Positions 6,739-14,767 of a stretch of 64,000 nucleotides of DNA are shown one piece after another. How positions within the stretch are numbered: the first letter of the stretch is position 1; each line of letters starts with the position of its first letter. Origin of the DNA: Halorubellus litoreus (lineage in GTDB: Archaea; Halobacteriota; Halobacteria; Halobacteriales; Natrialbaceae); assembly GCF_037081675.1 (NCBI RefSeq), contig NZ_JAZAQL010000002.1, positions 1,419,670 to 1,483,669 of the forward strand, in the 5' to 3' direction. Position numbers and translations under genes: made by a program. The notes below the pieces were generated by a model. That model did not search any database and was not told the origin of the DNA. It worked only from the letters and a program-made list of their open reading frames with translations.

Positions 6739-8133
6739 ATGAAGACCACACAAACCAACGAGGCAGATAGCTTGAAGCACCAATCAAATATCGGGCGTCT
6801 AGACGACGTAGATATCCACGATTGGTATCGGTTCGTCTACGCCTTCTCAGATAGAGTCATCACAGGCTTAGTCGACGAATTTGATATCGAGCAGGAAGAC
6901 CTGATTATCGACCCGTTCAACGGGACGGGAACAACCACACTCGCCGCCAAGAAACTCGGTATTGATTGCATCGGCACGGATACCTCACCAGCATCCGTCC
7001 TAAGCGCACGCTGTAAGACGAATTGGGACGTAGATCTTGATGACTACCGTGACCGGCGGGCCGACCTTCTAGCCACTGTCGAGCCAATCTTTAAACAGAT
7101 CTCATCACAGGGGAACACGACACTCGACTCCTTCGGGAATCAAGACAGCGAAGATGTTGACCTGAGCAAGTACGACTTCAGCGAACCCAAGAAGACGCCG
7201 AAAGGGTGGCTCTCCGAGAAGCCACTGAAGAAGATGAAGGTCCTGAAGTATCACATCGAGAAGTTGCCTGACGACGATGTGACTGACTTGTTCAAGCTGG
7301 CGATGATTGCGATTCTGCCTGAAGACGTGGGTAACGTTCGATTCGGCCCTGAAGCAACCCGTGACCGCAAGCAGGAAGGGGATAAGGACGTGTTCACGAT
7401 CTTCAAATCGAAACTCGCCGAGATCGAGGAAGATTTGGAGACTGTCCAATCAGCTGTCGAGTCAGGGGACCTTGATCCGGGCGAGACCGAGGTTATTCGT
7501 GCAGACGCTCGCCAGCTAGCGAAGACTCTCCGTGAGGAATCTGAGCTACTAAACACGGACAAACACAATGGTGAAGTGGACTATCTCATCACTTCCCCGC
7601 CATACCCTGCAGAACACGATTACACGAGAAATCAGCGGCTCGAACTCATTTGGCTTAATGCCGCTGACGACAACAAGGACTTGCAAAAAATCAAGAAGGC
7701 GAACATCCGCTCGCACACGAAGAACATCTACGTTGCCGACGATGAAGGCGAACAGGTCGACATCCGAGAGAACGACCAAGTAGACTCGATTGTGTCTGAG
7801 ATGGAGCAGATCATTGTTGATGAAGACATCTCTCACGGGTTCGGGAAGTATTACCCCCGAGTGATCGAGGAGTACTTTGCAGGGATGCAACACCACTTCG
7901 AACAAGTGTATGACTTGCTTGCTCCTGGTGGCAAGGCTGCGTATGTTGTAGGTGACTCCGGTTCGTACTGGCAAGTTGAGGTAGAGACGGCAGAGATTCT
8001 CGGTGAACTTGCCGAAGAGCGAGTCGGGTTTGAACCTCCTGAGATCCGTCTTTGGCGCAACATGGCGGCGACGACCGCGGACTACGACGACATTGAAGAA
8101 AACATCCTGATCCTGACGAAGCCTGAGGAGTAA
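6739..8133 (+). CDS. DNA methyltransferase (N4-cytosine or N6-adenine)
   Basis: A 464-residue SAM-dependent DNA methylase. Motif I is 'DPFNGTGTTT' at residues 58-67, followed by 'GIDCIGTDTSP' (motif II acidic turn). The catalytic motif IV is TSPPY at 285-289, followed by 'DYTRNQRLELIWL'. About 200 residues between motifs I and IV probably contain the target recognition domain, an alpha-class-like order. 'LLAPGGKAAYVVGDS' near 395-409 is a late motif. TSPPY favours N4-cytosine methylation but does not prove it. The gene diverges from the winged-helix and nuclease genes. Its methylation would protect element and host from the nuclease, which is inferred. Confidence 0.88.
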   Translation: MKTTQTNEADSLKHQSNIGRLDDVDIHDWYRFVYAFSDRVITGLVDEFDIEQEDLIIDPFNGTGTTTLAAKKLGIDCIGTDTSPASVLSARCKTNWDVDLDDYRDRRADLLATVEPIFKQISSQGNTTLDSFGNQDSEDVDLSKYDFSEPKKTPKGWLSEKPLKKMKVLKYHIEKLPDDDVTDLFKLAMIAILPEDVGNVRFGPEATRDRKQEGDKDVFTIFKSKLAEIEEDLETVQSAVESGDLDPGETEVIRADARQLAKTLREESELLNTDKHNGEVDYLITSPPYPAEHDYTRNQRLELIWLNAADDNKDLQKIKKANIRSHTKNIYVADDEGEQVDIRENDQVDSIVSEMEQIIVDEDISHGFGKYYPRVIEEYFAGMQHHFEQVYDLLAPGGKAAYVVGDSGSYWQVEVETAEILGELAEERVGFEPPEIRLWRNMAATTADYDDIEENILILTKPEE

Positions 8134-8274
8134 ACCAACACTCTCCCGATTGTTCGGGGACGGCAGGCACTGTAACTGACAACTCAGATCGTCTCAGTGC
8201 ATCACTAATAGTGAGATGCTCAAATCGAGGTGTTTCCACAGAGTACGTTACCCCCGGAGGTAGAAGTCGAGACC

Positions 8275-8772
8275 TCAGAGTTTCAGATGGCGCTTCCCGT
8301 CGCGGACGCACTCCCAGCAAGGCATCGTGGACAGGCCAGCACACTCCGCACAATCTTGGTGGTCATCGGCGAGAACGTCCGTGTCCGAGGTTAGCAGGTC
8401 CTTCGCGGTCGTGGCACTCTCCAGCGCGTCGGAGTTGGACGCGGGCCTCTCGAAGTCGACCGCTGCATTAAGAACAGTCGGGCCAGCGACCGTCGCGAGC
8501 GCGACCTTGTGCTTACAGTCCTTGTCTCCATGGACATCAGCCGGACACTCGCACTCCGCGGGCACAATCACACCCTCGCGCTCCTCGACACCGACCACAT
8601 ACGCATGGTCCTCCTTCAGGTAGCCGTAACTGGCGTTCGTGACTTTGACCTGGTACGGGCCGACGACGGTGAACTCCCAGGACTCCCACGATACTCTTTG
8701 ACTGGTGCGCGCGGTGAAGGTCAGGTGTTCGACGGCGGTATGCTTTTGACTTCCAGACTTCGTACTTGACAT
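8275..8772 (-). CDS. SWIM zinc-finger protein
   Basis: A 165-residue protein with a SWIM-type zinc motif C74-x-C76...C86-x-H88 ('CECPADVHGDKDCKHKVALA') preceded by the usual beta hairpin ('YVVGVEEREGVIVPAE'). A second possible zinc site near the C-terminus has the form CxxC-x7-CxxC (C141, C144, C152, C155). SWIM domains bind DNA or proteins. Such proteins are common in haloarchaeal plasmids and integrated elements, with unknown roles. It ends about 140 bases after the methyltransferase stop, in convergent orientation. Confidence 0.8.
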   Translation of the reverse strand: MSSTKSGSQKHTAVEHLTFTARTSQRVSWESWEFTVVGPYQVKVTNASYGYLKEDHAYVVGVEEREGVIVPAECECPADVHGDKDCKHKVALATVAGPTVLNAAVDFERPASNSDALESATTAKDLLTSDTDVLADDHQDCAECAGLSTMPCWECVRDGKRHLKL

Positions 8773-8945
8773 TGGCTTTCTGCTCCAAGAAGGCCAGTCC
8801 GTGCGCCTCTAACGCACGGGCGTTTCCGATGATTCACGCCCCGAGGGACCGGCCCTTCTACGTTAATTCCTTAGACGGCAGTAATAGTAAACCTATCTTC
8901 TGCCCGCTGACACGCCAGAGTGCGCGCGTTACTCCCTTAGACGGA

Positions 8946-8953
8946 ATCTTTAA
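8946..8953 (+). promoter_or_regulatory. TATA-like box for the gene at 8979
   Basis: 'tctttaatcg' is centred about 28 bases upstream of the GTG at 8979, which supports that start and a leaderless transcript. Confidence 0.4.
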
Positions 8954-8978
8954 TCGCCGGAGTGACGACCTCTCACAT

Positions 8979-9203
8979 GTGGGCGACTCGAAACCAGGGC
9001 GAAAGCCGCGCGTCACCGACGAGGAAATCCTGGCCGTGTTCGAGGAGACTGACGACCCAGTTCTATCGACAGCTGAGGTAGCGGACGCACTCCCGCTGCA
9101 ACGGCGGTCTGTGTACAATCGTCTCGTACAACTGGAGGAGGCCGGGCAACTCACCCGGAAACAGATTGGCGGGCGGAACACCATCTGGTGGCTGTCTGAC
9201 TGA
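8979..9203 (+). CDS. Small winged-helix DNA-binding protein
   Basis: A 74-residue protein read from a GTG start (MGDSKPGRKPRVTDEEIL). 'DDPVLSTAEVADAL' followed by 'QRRSVYNRLVQLEEAGQL' is a helix-turn-helix with recognition helix, and 'TRKQIGGRNTIWWL' forms the wing. It is a MarR/GntR-like minimal wHTH of the kind abundant in haloarchaeal plasmids. A longer in-frame reading upstream exists, but it lacks haloarchaeal character and is not supported by the promoter. It lies divergent to the SWIM gene. Targets are unknown. Confidence 0.7.
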   Translation: MGDSKPGRKPRVTDEEILAVFEETDDPVLSTAEVADALPLQRRSVYNRLVQLEEAGQLTRKQIGGRNTIWWLSD

Positions 9204-9561
9204 GTGGAAGACAGCGAGAAGCGGCGGGCGACGGGAGGTTGCAACACCAGACGTAATCGGAGGCCGCCAACAAACGTTACATCGTATGAGAATTTTCCCC
9301 GAAATCACGTAGTTTCGAAGGGTCAGTAGCACAGTCGCGGAGCACATGACTCCGTGGTGAGCAAGTGTGAATCGGTTCAGTCGGCTTCGCTACGCTCAGC
9401 CTCCTTCCCGGTGGAAACCGCTTCGCTTCGCTCGCGCCCTTCTCGTGGAAGTACGTGTGAATATTGAGCGCGGAAATATTTACACTCCCCCCCAACGGCA
9501 CTACACGGTTCACGAAAGTCTCGCATATAGTCGTGTATATGCCGGACTTTCGAAGACCCTG
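9204..9561. other. Non-coding stretch with repeats
   Basis: No convincing gene is seen. The region holds short TTCGCT-type repeats, a 'TTCCCGGTGGAAACC' sequence near 9408-9422 with weak likeness to a haloarchaeal origin recognition box, and a segment at 9438-9485 that is imperfectly repeated at 11810-11842 on the other side of the ATPase gene. Confidence 0.4.
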
Positions 9562-11406
9562 TCAGACGTCGAAGTTCACATGGCCCCAATCTCCGATTGA
9601 GTCGATTCCATGGTCACTCCAGATGTAGGGTCTTCCGCGACCACTTCCACGGCGTGATTTCAGAAACCCAAACTCTTCGAGTCGGTTCAGGTGGGTGCGG
9701 ACTTGCTGGGGCGATAGCGGTACAGCATCGACAATCTGACTGCACCGCCACTCCCTCTCCTCCAACTCGTCAATTGCGGCGATCACCTTCTTCATCCCCT
9801 CTTTTTCACCAACCCAAGTGTGTACTTGCGGGCTAACGGCCTTATATCGGACCCACTCGGGGAGAGCGGAGGTATGCACGTAGACAGTCGCACCGCCTCC
9901 ATCACGACCGAATCGCATCAGCGCTTGGAGAACAGCCTGCTCTCTCATCCCGTACAGCAGTTTGTTACCGTAGTCACCGAAGTCCACGTTAGAACCGTAC
10001 TGGTCTTCAGCTCGTGAGAGAGATTTCCCCGCCAGCGCACCCCATTTCTGTAGTTCCTGATCGCCATAGTGCGGGCTTCCAACTACGATTCCGACCCGCT
10101 TCTTTCCGAAGTTGTTTATTCCCTTCGTAGCACCGTAGTGAGTCCAATCGTCGACGAGATCGGCAAGACCCAGTTTCTTGTATTGATTGATTGCCCGCCT
10201 CGACGAAATGAGCGATGGTAGTTCTTCCTCGATGAGTCCCACCCCCTCGATGAGAGCAATATCCTTCGGCGGGGTGACGTGTATCCCGCTCGAATACGGT
10301 TTGACGTTTTCACTCGTGCGTACTACCCGGATTCCGAGACCCTCCTCAAGGTATTCGCCCTTCTCCTCGTCAGAGTGAATTGCTTCGTGGGTAAGCGACT
10401 CGCCAAGCAGAAGCCGCCATAGTTCGACAGTAGGTGTTCCATCGAGGGCAATCACACCCTTGGCGTCCCCAATATCGGGCCGAGTAAGGATGGTTACTGA
10501 TTCGTCAGTAGGGTTGATAGCCCCGACTTGTCCATTGGGGAGCGTAGCGTACTCCCAGCCGTTCTCCAATTCCGTCGCATTGAGAACGACGTAAGCGATT
10601 GTAGCAGCATCAACGTGCGCACCACCAGCCATGTCTTCTACAACCTGCACCACATCCCGCTCAGCAAGTATCTCCGTGAGCCACTCCGTTCCTGCTTCGC
10701 GTAGGGTGGTATCGGTTCGTTGTTTGGTCAGCTCCTTCTTGAACTGATACGGACTGTCATCGCAGTCGCCCAGTAGTGCGTTCACCGCCTTGGTGACCGT
10801 TCCGGTATCGAAGGTCTTCAGGAAAGCTCCATCGGGGAACTCGTCAATGGCTACGAATCGGTCCTTGGTGATATCGGTACCGTAGGGGGACTTAGACGAG
10901 TGTGCATGGGTGTAGTATCCAATAAGTACATCATAGTCATCGGGATCGAAGTCCCGTTCCTCGTAGAAGGGACACTTCCCCCCTTCCTGACAAGGTAACG
11001 TTTCATCGAATAGGGTATGCGCGAATCTGTGGATTTCACCACCGAACAGCCCCTGATCATCATACACCTTACCGACTCGTTTGGCCCAAGTCGTCCCGTA
11101 ACCTCCGTTTGCCGTCTCACAATCCCTGTGGAACGATGGGAGGCGTTTGTACGACAGTTCGTGTTTGTCACACCATCCCTCGTACTGCTCATAGAGATCG
11201 TGTCGAGCAGTAAGTACAGTTAGAGGGTGTCCGGTATCCGCGGCCCACCTAATCACCCCAGAACTCTTGCCGGTAGACGGGAGTGCCTCAATGAGAACTG
11301 GCGTATCCTGGTTGAATCCTTGACTGATTGCTCGGGAACACCGCTCTCTTGCGTCGTTTAGTAACCGAGTGGAGTCGTCACTCGGCGCTACAGTTGTAGT
11401 CGTCAT
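9562..11406 (-). CDS. P-loop ATPase/helicase-like protein with C-terminal winged helix
   Basis: A 614-residue protein from the ATG at 11406; an in-frame GTG at 11436 would add ten residues. Walker A is 'LPSTGKSS' at about residues 42-49 and Walker B-like 'VAIDEF' lies near 191-196. A cysteine cluster between them (the Cys of 'HRDCETANGG', then 'CQEGGKCPF') may bind a metal, as in Fe-S or zinc helicases. Residues 545-605 form a winged helix ('WRCSQIVDAVPLSPQQVRTH'). It is the largest gene of the element and the likely replication or maintenance protein. Similar proteins are common in haloarchaeal elements. No enzyme activity is shown directly. Confidence 0.65.
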   Translation of the reverse strand: MTTTTVAPSDDSTRLLNDARERCSRAISQGFNQDTPVLIEALPSTGKSSGVIRWAADTGHPLTVLTARHDLYEQYEGWCDKHELSYKRLPSFHRDCETANGGYGTTWAKRVGKVYDDQGLFGGEIHRFAHTLFDETLPCQEGGKCPFYEERDFDPDDYDVLIGYYTHAHSSKSPYGTDITKDRFVAIDEFPDGAFLKTFDTGTVTKAVNALLGDCDDSPYQFKKELTKQRTDTTLREAGTEWLTEILAERDVVQVVEDMAGGAHVDAATIAYVVLNATELENGWEYATLPNGQVGAINPTDESVTILTRPDIGDAKGVIALDGTPTVELWRLLLGESLTHEAIHSDEEKGEYLEEGLGIRVVRTSENVKPYSSGIHVTPPKDIALIEGVGLIEEELPSLISSRRAINQYKKLGLADLVDDWTHYGATKGINNFGKKRVGIVVGSPHYGDQELQKWGALAGKSLSRAEDQYGSNVDFGDYGNKLLYGMREQAVLQALMRFGRDGGGATVYVHTSALPEWVRYKAVSPQVHTWVGEKEGMKKVIAAIDELEEREWRCSQIVDAVPLSPQQVRTHLNRLEEFGFLKSRRGSGRGRPYIWSDHGIDSIGDWGHVNFDV

Positions 11407-11436
11407 TATATATTTAGATCCGTAGAAGTCCCCCAC

Positions 11437-12238
11437 TCGTCAACATCGTTGGTCGCTGAAAACTGCAGACAAGCGATTGACCAAGGCTACGCCTCGGTGG
11501 TTCTTCTACAGTAGTATAACTCGGTGAGCGGTATTAACCATGTCGGTCGTTAGTACCCGGTTCAATACCCCAAAGCGCCGGAAACCAGACGTTTAGTAAT
11601 CAGGCAGTCTCCGGCGGTGTGTCCTAAGAGTCCTGTCACTCATTGGCGGACTACAACGAGAAGGTCGGGAGATCCGTGGAGCGCTGCCTGTTCTTGAGAA
11701 ATCACACCGTGGACTTCTAAGTGGGTGTCATACTGGTAGTAATCATAGTGGTAATAAGACAGCCTACATGAACACACTCCTCATGTACACTTTTGAGTGT
11801 GAGATGCGGCCTTCTCGTTGAAGTACATGGAAATATCTACACGGACTGTAGTGGATAGCAGCTGGTGTACAGTTGTAGTGTGACAGAGTTATAGCACGCT
11901 GTTGAGGTCGGGGAGAACAGCGGAGAGAGATGCACCTGTAGAACCCACACAGAAGTCCTGTAGCGGCCCGTGCTGGCTTTCCTGTGTTTCCGTGGGTCTT
12001 CCTACGTTTGGCCGCTGAAACGCAGTACGAGAGCCGTCCGTGGCTGTACGAGGGTCGGGGACACAGTCTATCTGTGTCTCGGTACAGTAAGCGAATATGC
12101 CGAATTGAGTATAAAACGAGACTCGAATATAACCGGCGTACCGCCTGGATTGGAGGGTTTCACTCTGGTTCGGGTGACAGGACGTATGGAAGGTCGCCGG
12201 GTTCTCGCGGATGCCCACCAGAAGGGAGAGGAGCCGAG
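11437..12238. other. About 800 bases without a convincing gene; possible origin region
   Basis: Open frames here do not look like protein. The stretch contains an inverted repeat CACACTC...GAGTGTG at about 11774-11800, the second copy of the element repeat at 11810-11842, and several AT-rich segments. It lies directly upstream of the ATPase gene. An origin of replication or a non-coding RNA would fit, but neither is demonstrated. Confidence 0.35.
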
Positions 12239-12505
12239 TTACAGGTCCTTGATGAACGGCCGTCTGAGTTGCATTTTCCCGTTCTCGTTGAGGGGTTCGA
12301 CGTTGTCCATCAACGACCTCCACTCACCCTTGCTGAAGGACACCCAATTGTCCATCTTGCCGTCCTTGTCGATTCGCCATACAGTTTCGGCCAGCACCTG
12401 TGATTCAATCTCACGTTCTTCCTCGCGCGAGGTGGTGTTCGCGTACTCCTCGATGAGTTTGAGCAAGCGGTTCTCGTTGATGTCCGGGTGGTTGTTGTCG
12501 TCCAT
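12239..12505 (-). CDS. Small protein downstream of the integrase, function unknown
   Basis: An 88-residue charged protein starting MDDNNHPDINENRLLKLIEE. Its start lies 2 bases after the integrase stop, so the genes are almost certainly co-transcribed. It is predicted helical at the N-terminus ('YANTTSREEEREIESQVLAE'), then mixed, with a basic C-terminal tail ('GKMQLRRPFIKDL'). No known motif is visible. The position suggests a role in recombination, for example a directionality factor, but that is inference only. Confidence 0.65.
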   Translation of the reverse strand: MDDNNHPDINENRLLKLIEEYANTTSREEEREIESQVLAETVWRIDKDGKMDNWVSFSKGEWRSLMDNVEPLNENGKMQLRRPFIKDL

Positions 12506-12507
12506 GA

Positions 12508-13626
12508 TTATCCCATGCGGTCGAGTGCATCGCGGCGGTCTTCGGGTGGTGCGTTGTCGTATCGAGCAGTCGTGCGAACGGACTTATGCCGTAACTGCGC
12601 GCGGGCTGCAGCCAGGCCGTCCTCGCGGGCCATATAAGTGCCAACACTATGACGTATCATATACCAAGACACTTTTCGGTTCTCCGTGGGGATGCCGGTG
12701 ATCTCGAACAGTTGCTTGAGAACTTGGCGGAGCGAGTTCGTCTGATACGGGTTCTCGAAGCGCGTCAGCCACAGGGCATCGGTGTCCGCGTAGTCGTCGT
12801 ACTGTTCTCGTTCGGTGAGCCAGCGGTCGAGTGCGTTCGCGGTACGTTCCTGCAGGCTTACAGTCCAGTTGCCGTCGTTCTTGGAACTCTCCTCGCGCGG
12901 AATCCGGAGAACTGCGTTGTCGACGTCCACCCAGGTCGTGCGTGCGCGCTCAACCTCCACAGGTCGAAGGCCCGCGTCGAGGCTCGTCCAAACGAGACTG
13001 GGGAACTTCCAACTGTTCGCGCGCTCCCAGTCCGCAGGCGTGACGTCGCGCTTGTGCTTGCTGAGTCGCTGGGCGAGGTACGCCTTCCACTTGGACCGCT
13101 CCTCGGGGCTGAGGTTGTCGTAGCTCGGGATTGAACCATACTCCAGGGCCGCCTGACGTATCCGACTCCGTTCCTCGCGCGTCAGGTAGTCCCGTGGCTC
13201 GCCCGTTCCGGACGGTTCCGTGAACACGATCTCCGGCTCCCAGAGTTCGCCACCGCGCTCGTGGTGTTGCCACTTGAACAGGCGCTTGATAGAACTCTGC
13301 GTGTTGTTCCGCGAGTAGTTCCCGTCGTCTCTTCGGGCGAGTTCCCGCATGTACGCATCCGCGTGTTCGTGCGTGATGTCGGTCGTGTAGCCGTCGAACT
13401 CGTTCCAGACCCAGCGATAGAACGCGTCGAGGCGCTGGGCGGTGTTCTTCGTGGTCGCGGTCGCGTATCCCTCGGCGTGGCTGGGATTCTTGCCGAATAC
13501 CAGCAGCCACTCCAGCAGGTTCTCACGGTGGTCTTGGTAGTCGAGTTGTTGGCGTTCTCCGAGTTCCGCGCGCGACGGTTCGGGAACGAGGATGATGCCC
13601 TCGATGGTGGAGTGATTCTCGCTCAT
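12508..13626 (-). CDS. Tyrosine recombinase (integrase) of the element
   Basis: A 372-residue protein from ATG 13626 (MSENHSTIEG); upstream codons give a poor extension. The N-terminal core-binding domain spans about residues 25-140 ('DITHEHADAYMRELARRD'). The catalytic domain carries R221 ('DAGLRPVEVERA'), K249 ('ESSKNDGNW'), R325 in 'WYMIRHSVGTYM', H347 in 'LRHKS' and the nucleophile Y356 ('TTARYDN'). The usual His of the HxxR box is Tyr, which I recall as typical of the haloarchaeal XerC/D-like group. Its gene ends of element and tRNA adjacency identify it as the enzyme that made the tRNA-Arg insertion. Confidence 0.92.
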   Translation of the reverse strand: MSENHSTIEGIILVPEPSRAELGERQQLDYQDHRENLLEWLLVFGKNPSHAEGYATATTKNTAQRLDAFYRWVWNEFDGYTTDITHEHADAYMRELARRDDGNYSRNNTQSSIKRLFKWQHHERGGELWEPEIVFTEPSGTGEPRDYLTREERSRIRQAALEYGSIPSYDNLSPEERSKWKAYLAQRLSKHKRDVTPADWERANSWKFPSLVWTSLDAGLRPVEVERARTTWVDVDNAVLRIPREESSKNDGNWTVSLQERTANALDRWLTEREQYDDYADTDALWLTRFENPYQTNSLRQVLKQLFEITGIPTENRKVSWYMIRHSVGTYMAREDGLAAARAQLRHKSVRTTARYDNAPPEDRRDALDRMG

Positions 13627-13819
13627 GCGCGCACCCTGGTAGTTGGCTTGCGCTCGGAGATCGATAGACGGCGTCGGGGGTTGTGCCTGGTATGACACGT
13701 TCCCGAAACCGCCAGACGGCGGGCTGGTCGGTGTTCGTTGTTACGTGGGTTGGCTTGCGACATGACTTTTTCTCAGTTCATGCCACAGCCGAAAACTGCG
13801 GTACGGGCGTACGCCCGTT

Positions 13820-13864
13820 ACGTCCGGACGGAGATTTGAACTCCGGTCCCTGGCTCCGCAAGCC
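13820..13864 (-). repeat. Attachment site (tRNA-proximal copy)
   Basis: This 45-bp copy is identical to 4674-4718 and forms the 3' half of the intact tRNA-Arg. After integration the element supplies this half, so the tRNA gene remains functional. Confidence 0.9.
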
Positions 13865-13893
13865 AAGAGGATAGTCCACTACCCTACCCGGAC
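13821..13893 (-). tRNA. tRNA-Arg (anticodon GCG)
   Basis: The reverse strand folds as a tRNA: acceptor GTCCGGG pairs with TCCGGAC, the T arm is CGGAG-TTCAAAT-CTCCG, and the anticodon arm is TTGGC-TTGCGGA-GCCAG. The loop gives anticodon GCG, reading CGC arginine codons. The D arm is one base longer than usual and the variable loop one base shorter; CCA is not encoded. A neighbouring alignment of the anticodon stem giving TGC (Ala) pairs poorly. Confidence 0.9.
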
Positions 13894-14048
13894 TCATCTC
13901 TACGTTTCGCGGTGGTACACAAGAGGGTTACGATGTTGGTGGGGTGGAATCGCGGGGCGGCGCGTGGGGGCTGCTAGCGCGGGGGCTGGCTGAAAGTGAT
14001 TTTTCACCGTGGGAAAGGGCTTTGAAAACAGGGGGCTTTTGGTGGGAT

Positions 14049-14561
14049 ATGAAGCGACGTACGCTGTTGAAACGGGCGAGTGCGGTGACTGGTTCCCTCG
14101 CTGTTGCGGGGTGTCTGAGTGACGGTACGGGGAGCGGTGACGGGTCGACGACCGACGAGGACGATGGTGAGTCGACGACCGAGCAGCCGACGGAGACGGA
14201 GGCGTCGACGACCGAGCAGCCGATGTCGCTCGGTGATCGGTCGGTTGAGACCGTGAAGACTGGGTGTGGGAGCGAGAATTCAGCGACGGTGTCGTTCACG
14301 GATAGTGGTGCGTCGGTCGAGGGGAAGATTCCGACGAGTGATCCGTGCCACGAGGCGGCGTTCGTCGACATCGAGCTGAAGGACGGCGCGTTGACGGTGA
14401 CGATGAAGGCGGTGGAGACGGACGTGGATTCGTGCCAGCAGTGCCTCGGGATGGTCGAGTACTCGGCGGGTGTCGGGACGGAGAACGGCGTGCCGAAGTC
14501 GGTGACGGTCAAGCACGAGGCGCAGGGCGAGACGACGGTCGTCGCCGACGCGACGCGCTGA
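14049..14561 (+). CDS. Tat-type lipoprotein, paralogue of the gene at 3662
   Basis: A 170-residue protein with a twin-arginine start (MKRRTLLKRASAVTG) and lipobox VAGC, Cys at 22. A Thr/Glu/Asp linker with two 'STTEQP' repeats follows. The globular part shares the four-cysteine pattern of the 3662 protein: one Cys in 'VKTGCGSENS', one in 'TSDPCHEAAF', two in 'VDSCQQCLGMVEY'. Conserved stretches between the two include 'SFTDSGASVEG' against 'EFTDSGATVTG'. Without the integrated element the two genes would be about 660 bases apart on the same strand, so they look like a tandem duplication later split by integration. Function is unknown. Confidence 0.75.
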   Translation: MKRRTLLKRASAVTGSLAVAGCLSDGTGSGDGSTTDEDDGESTTEQPTETEASTTEQPMSLGDRSVETVKTGCGSENSATVSFTDSGASVEGKIPTSDPCHEAAFVDIELKDGALTVTMKAVETDVDSCQQCLGMVEYSAGVGTENGVPKSVTVKHEAQGETTVVADATR

Positions 14562-14767
14562 CGGTCGACACTGACGCGACGCGGTAACGGTCGGCGACGG
14601 GGCGGTCGCGGCGCGGTCGCTGCCGCGGGCCGAGGGTTCTTGTAGCGGTCCGCGTAAGGGTCGTCGATGCCGAGTATTCGCCGACGACGACCGCCGCGGA
14701 CTGCGGTCGCCGAAACGACGAGAGGACAACGCTTAAGCGGCGGCCAACCCTGCGAAACCGTACGATT

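Larger units (their letters stand above)
4674..13864. mobile_element. Integrative element in tRNA-Arg(GCG), about 9.2 kb
   Basis: The element is bounded by the 45-bp repeats at 4674-4718 and 13820-13864. The intact tRNA is kept at the right end, with the tyrosine integrase gene next to it. Base composition is visibly lower in GC than the chromosome on either side. Cargo, left to right: a gene remnant, a restriction-modification-like module with its regulator (5084-8133), a SWIM zinc-finger protein, a winged-helix protein, a P-loop ATPase/helicase-like protein, about 800 bases without a convincing gene, a small gene, and the integrase. I see no capsid, portal, spike or conjugation gene, so it looks like an integrated plasmid or a satellite-like island rather than a complete provirus. 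Confidence 0.9.

Noticed and set aside
9408..9422. TTCCCGGTGGAAACC as a possible origin recognition box.
   Set aside because: It is a single copy with mismatches to the haloarchaeal consensus I recall and has no partner; kept only as a remark in the gap entry.
11970..12701. Open frames on the plus strand opposite the integrase-side region.
   Set aside because: They overlap the small gene and integrase on the other strand and show no haloarchaeal protein character.
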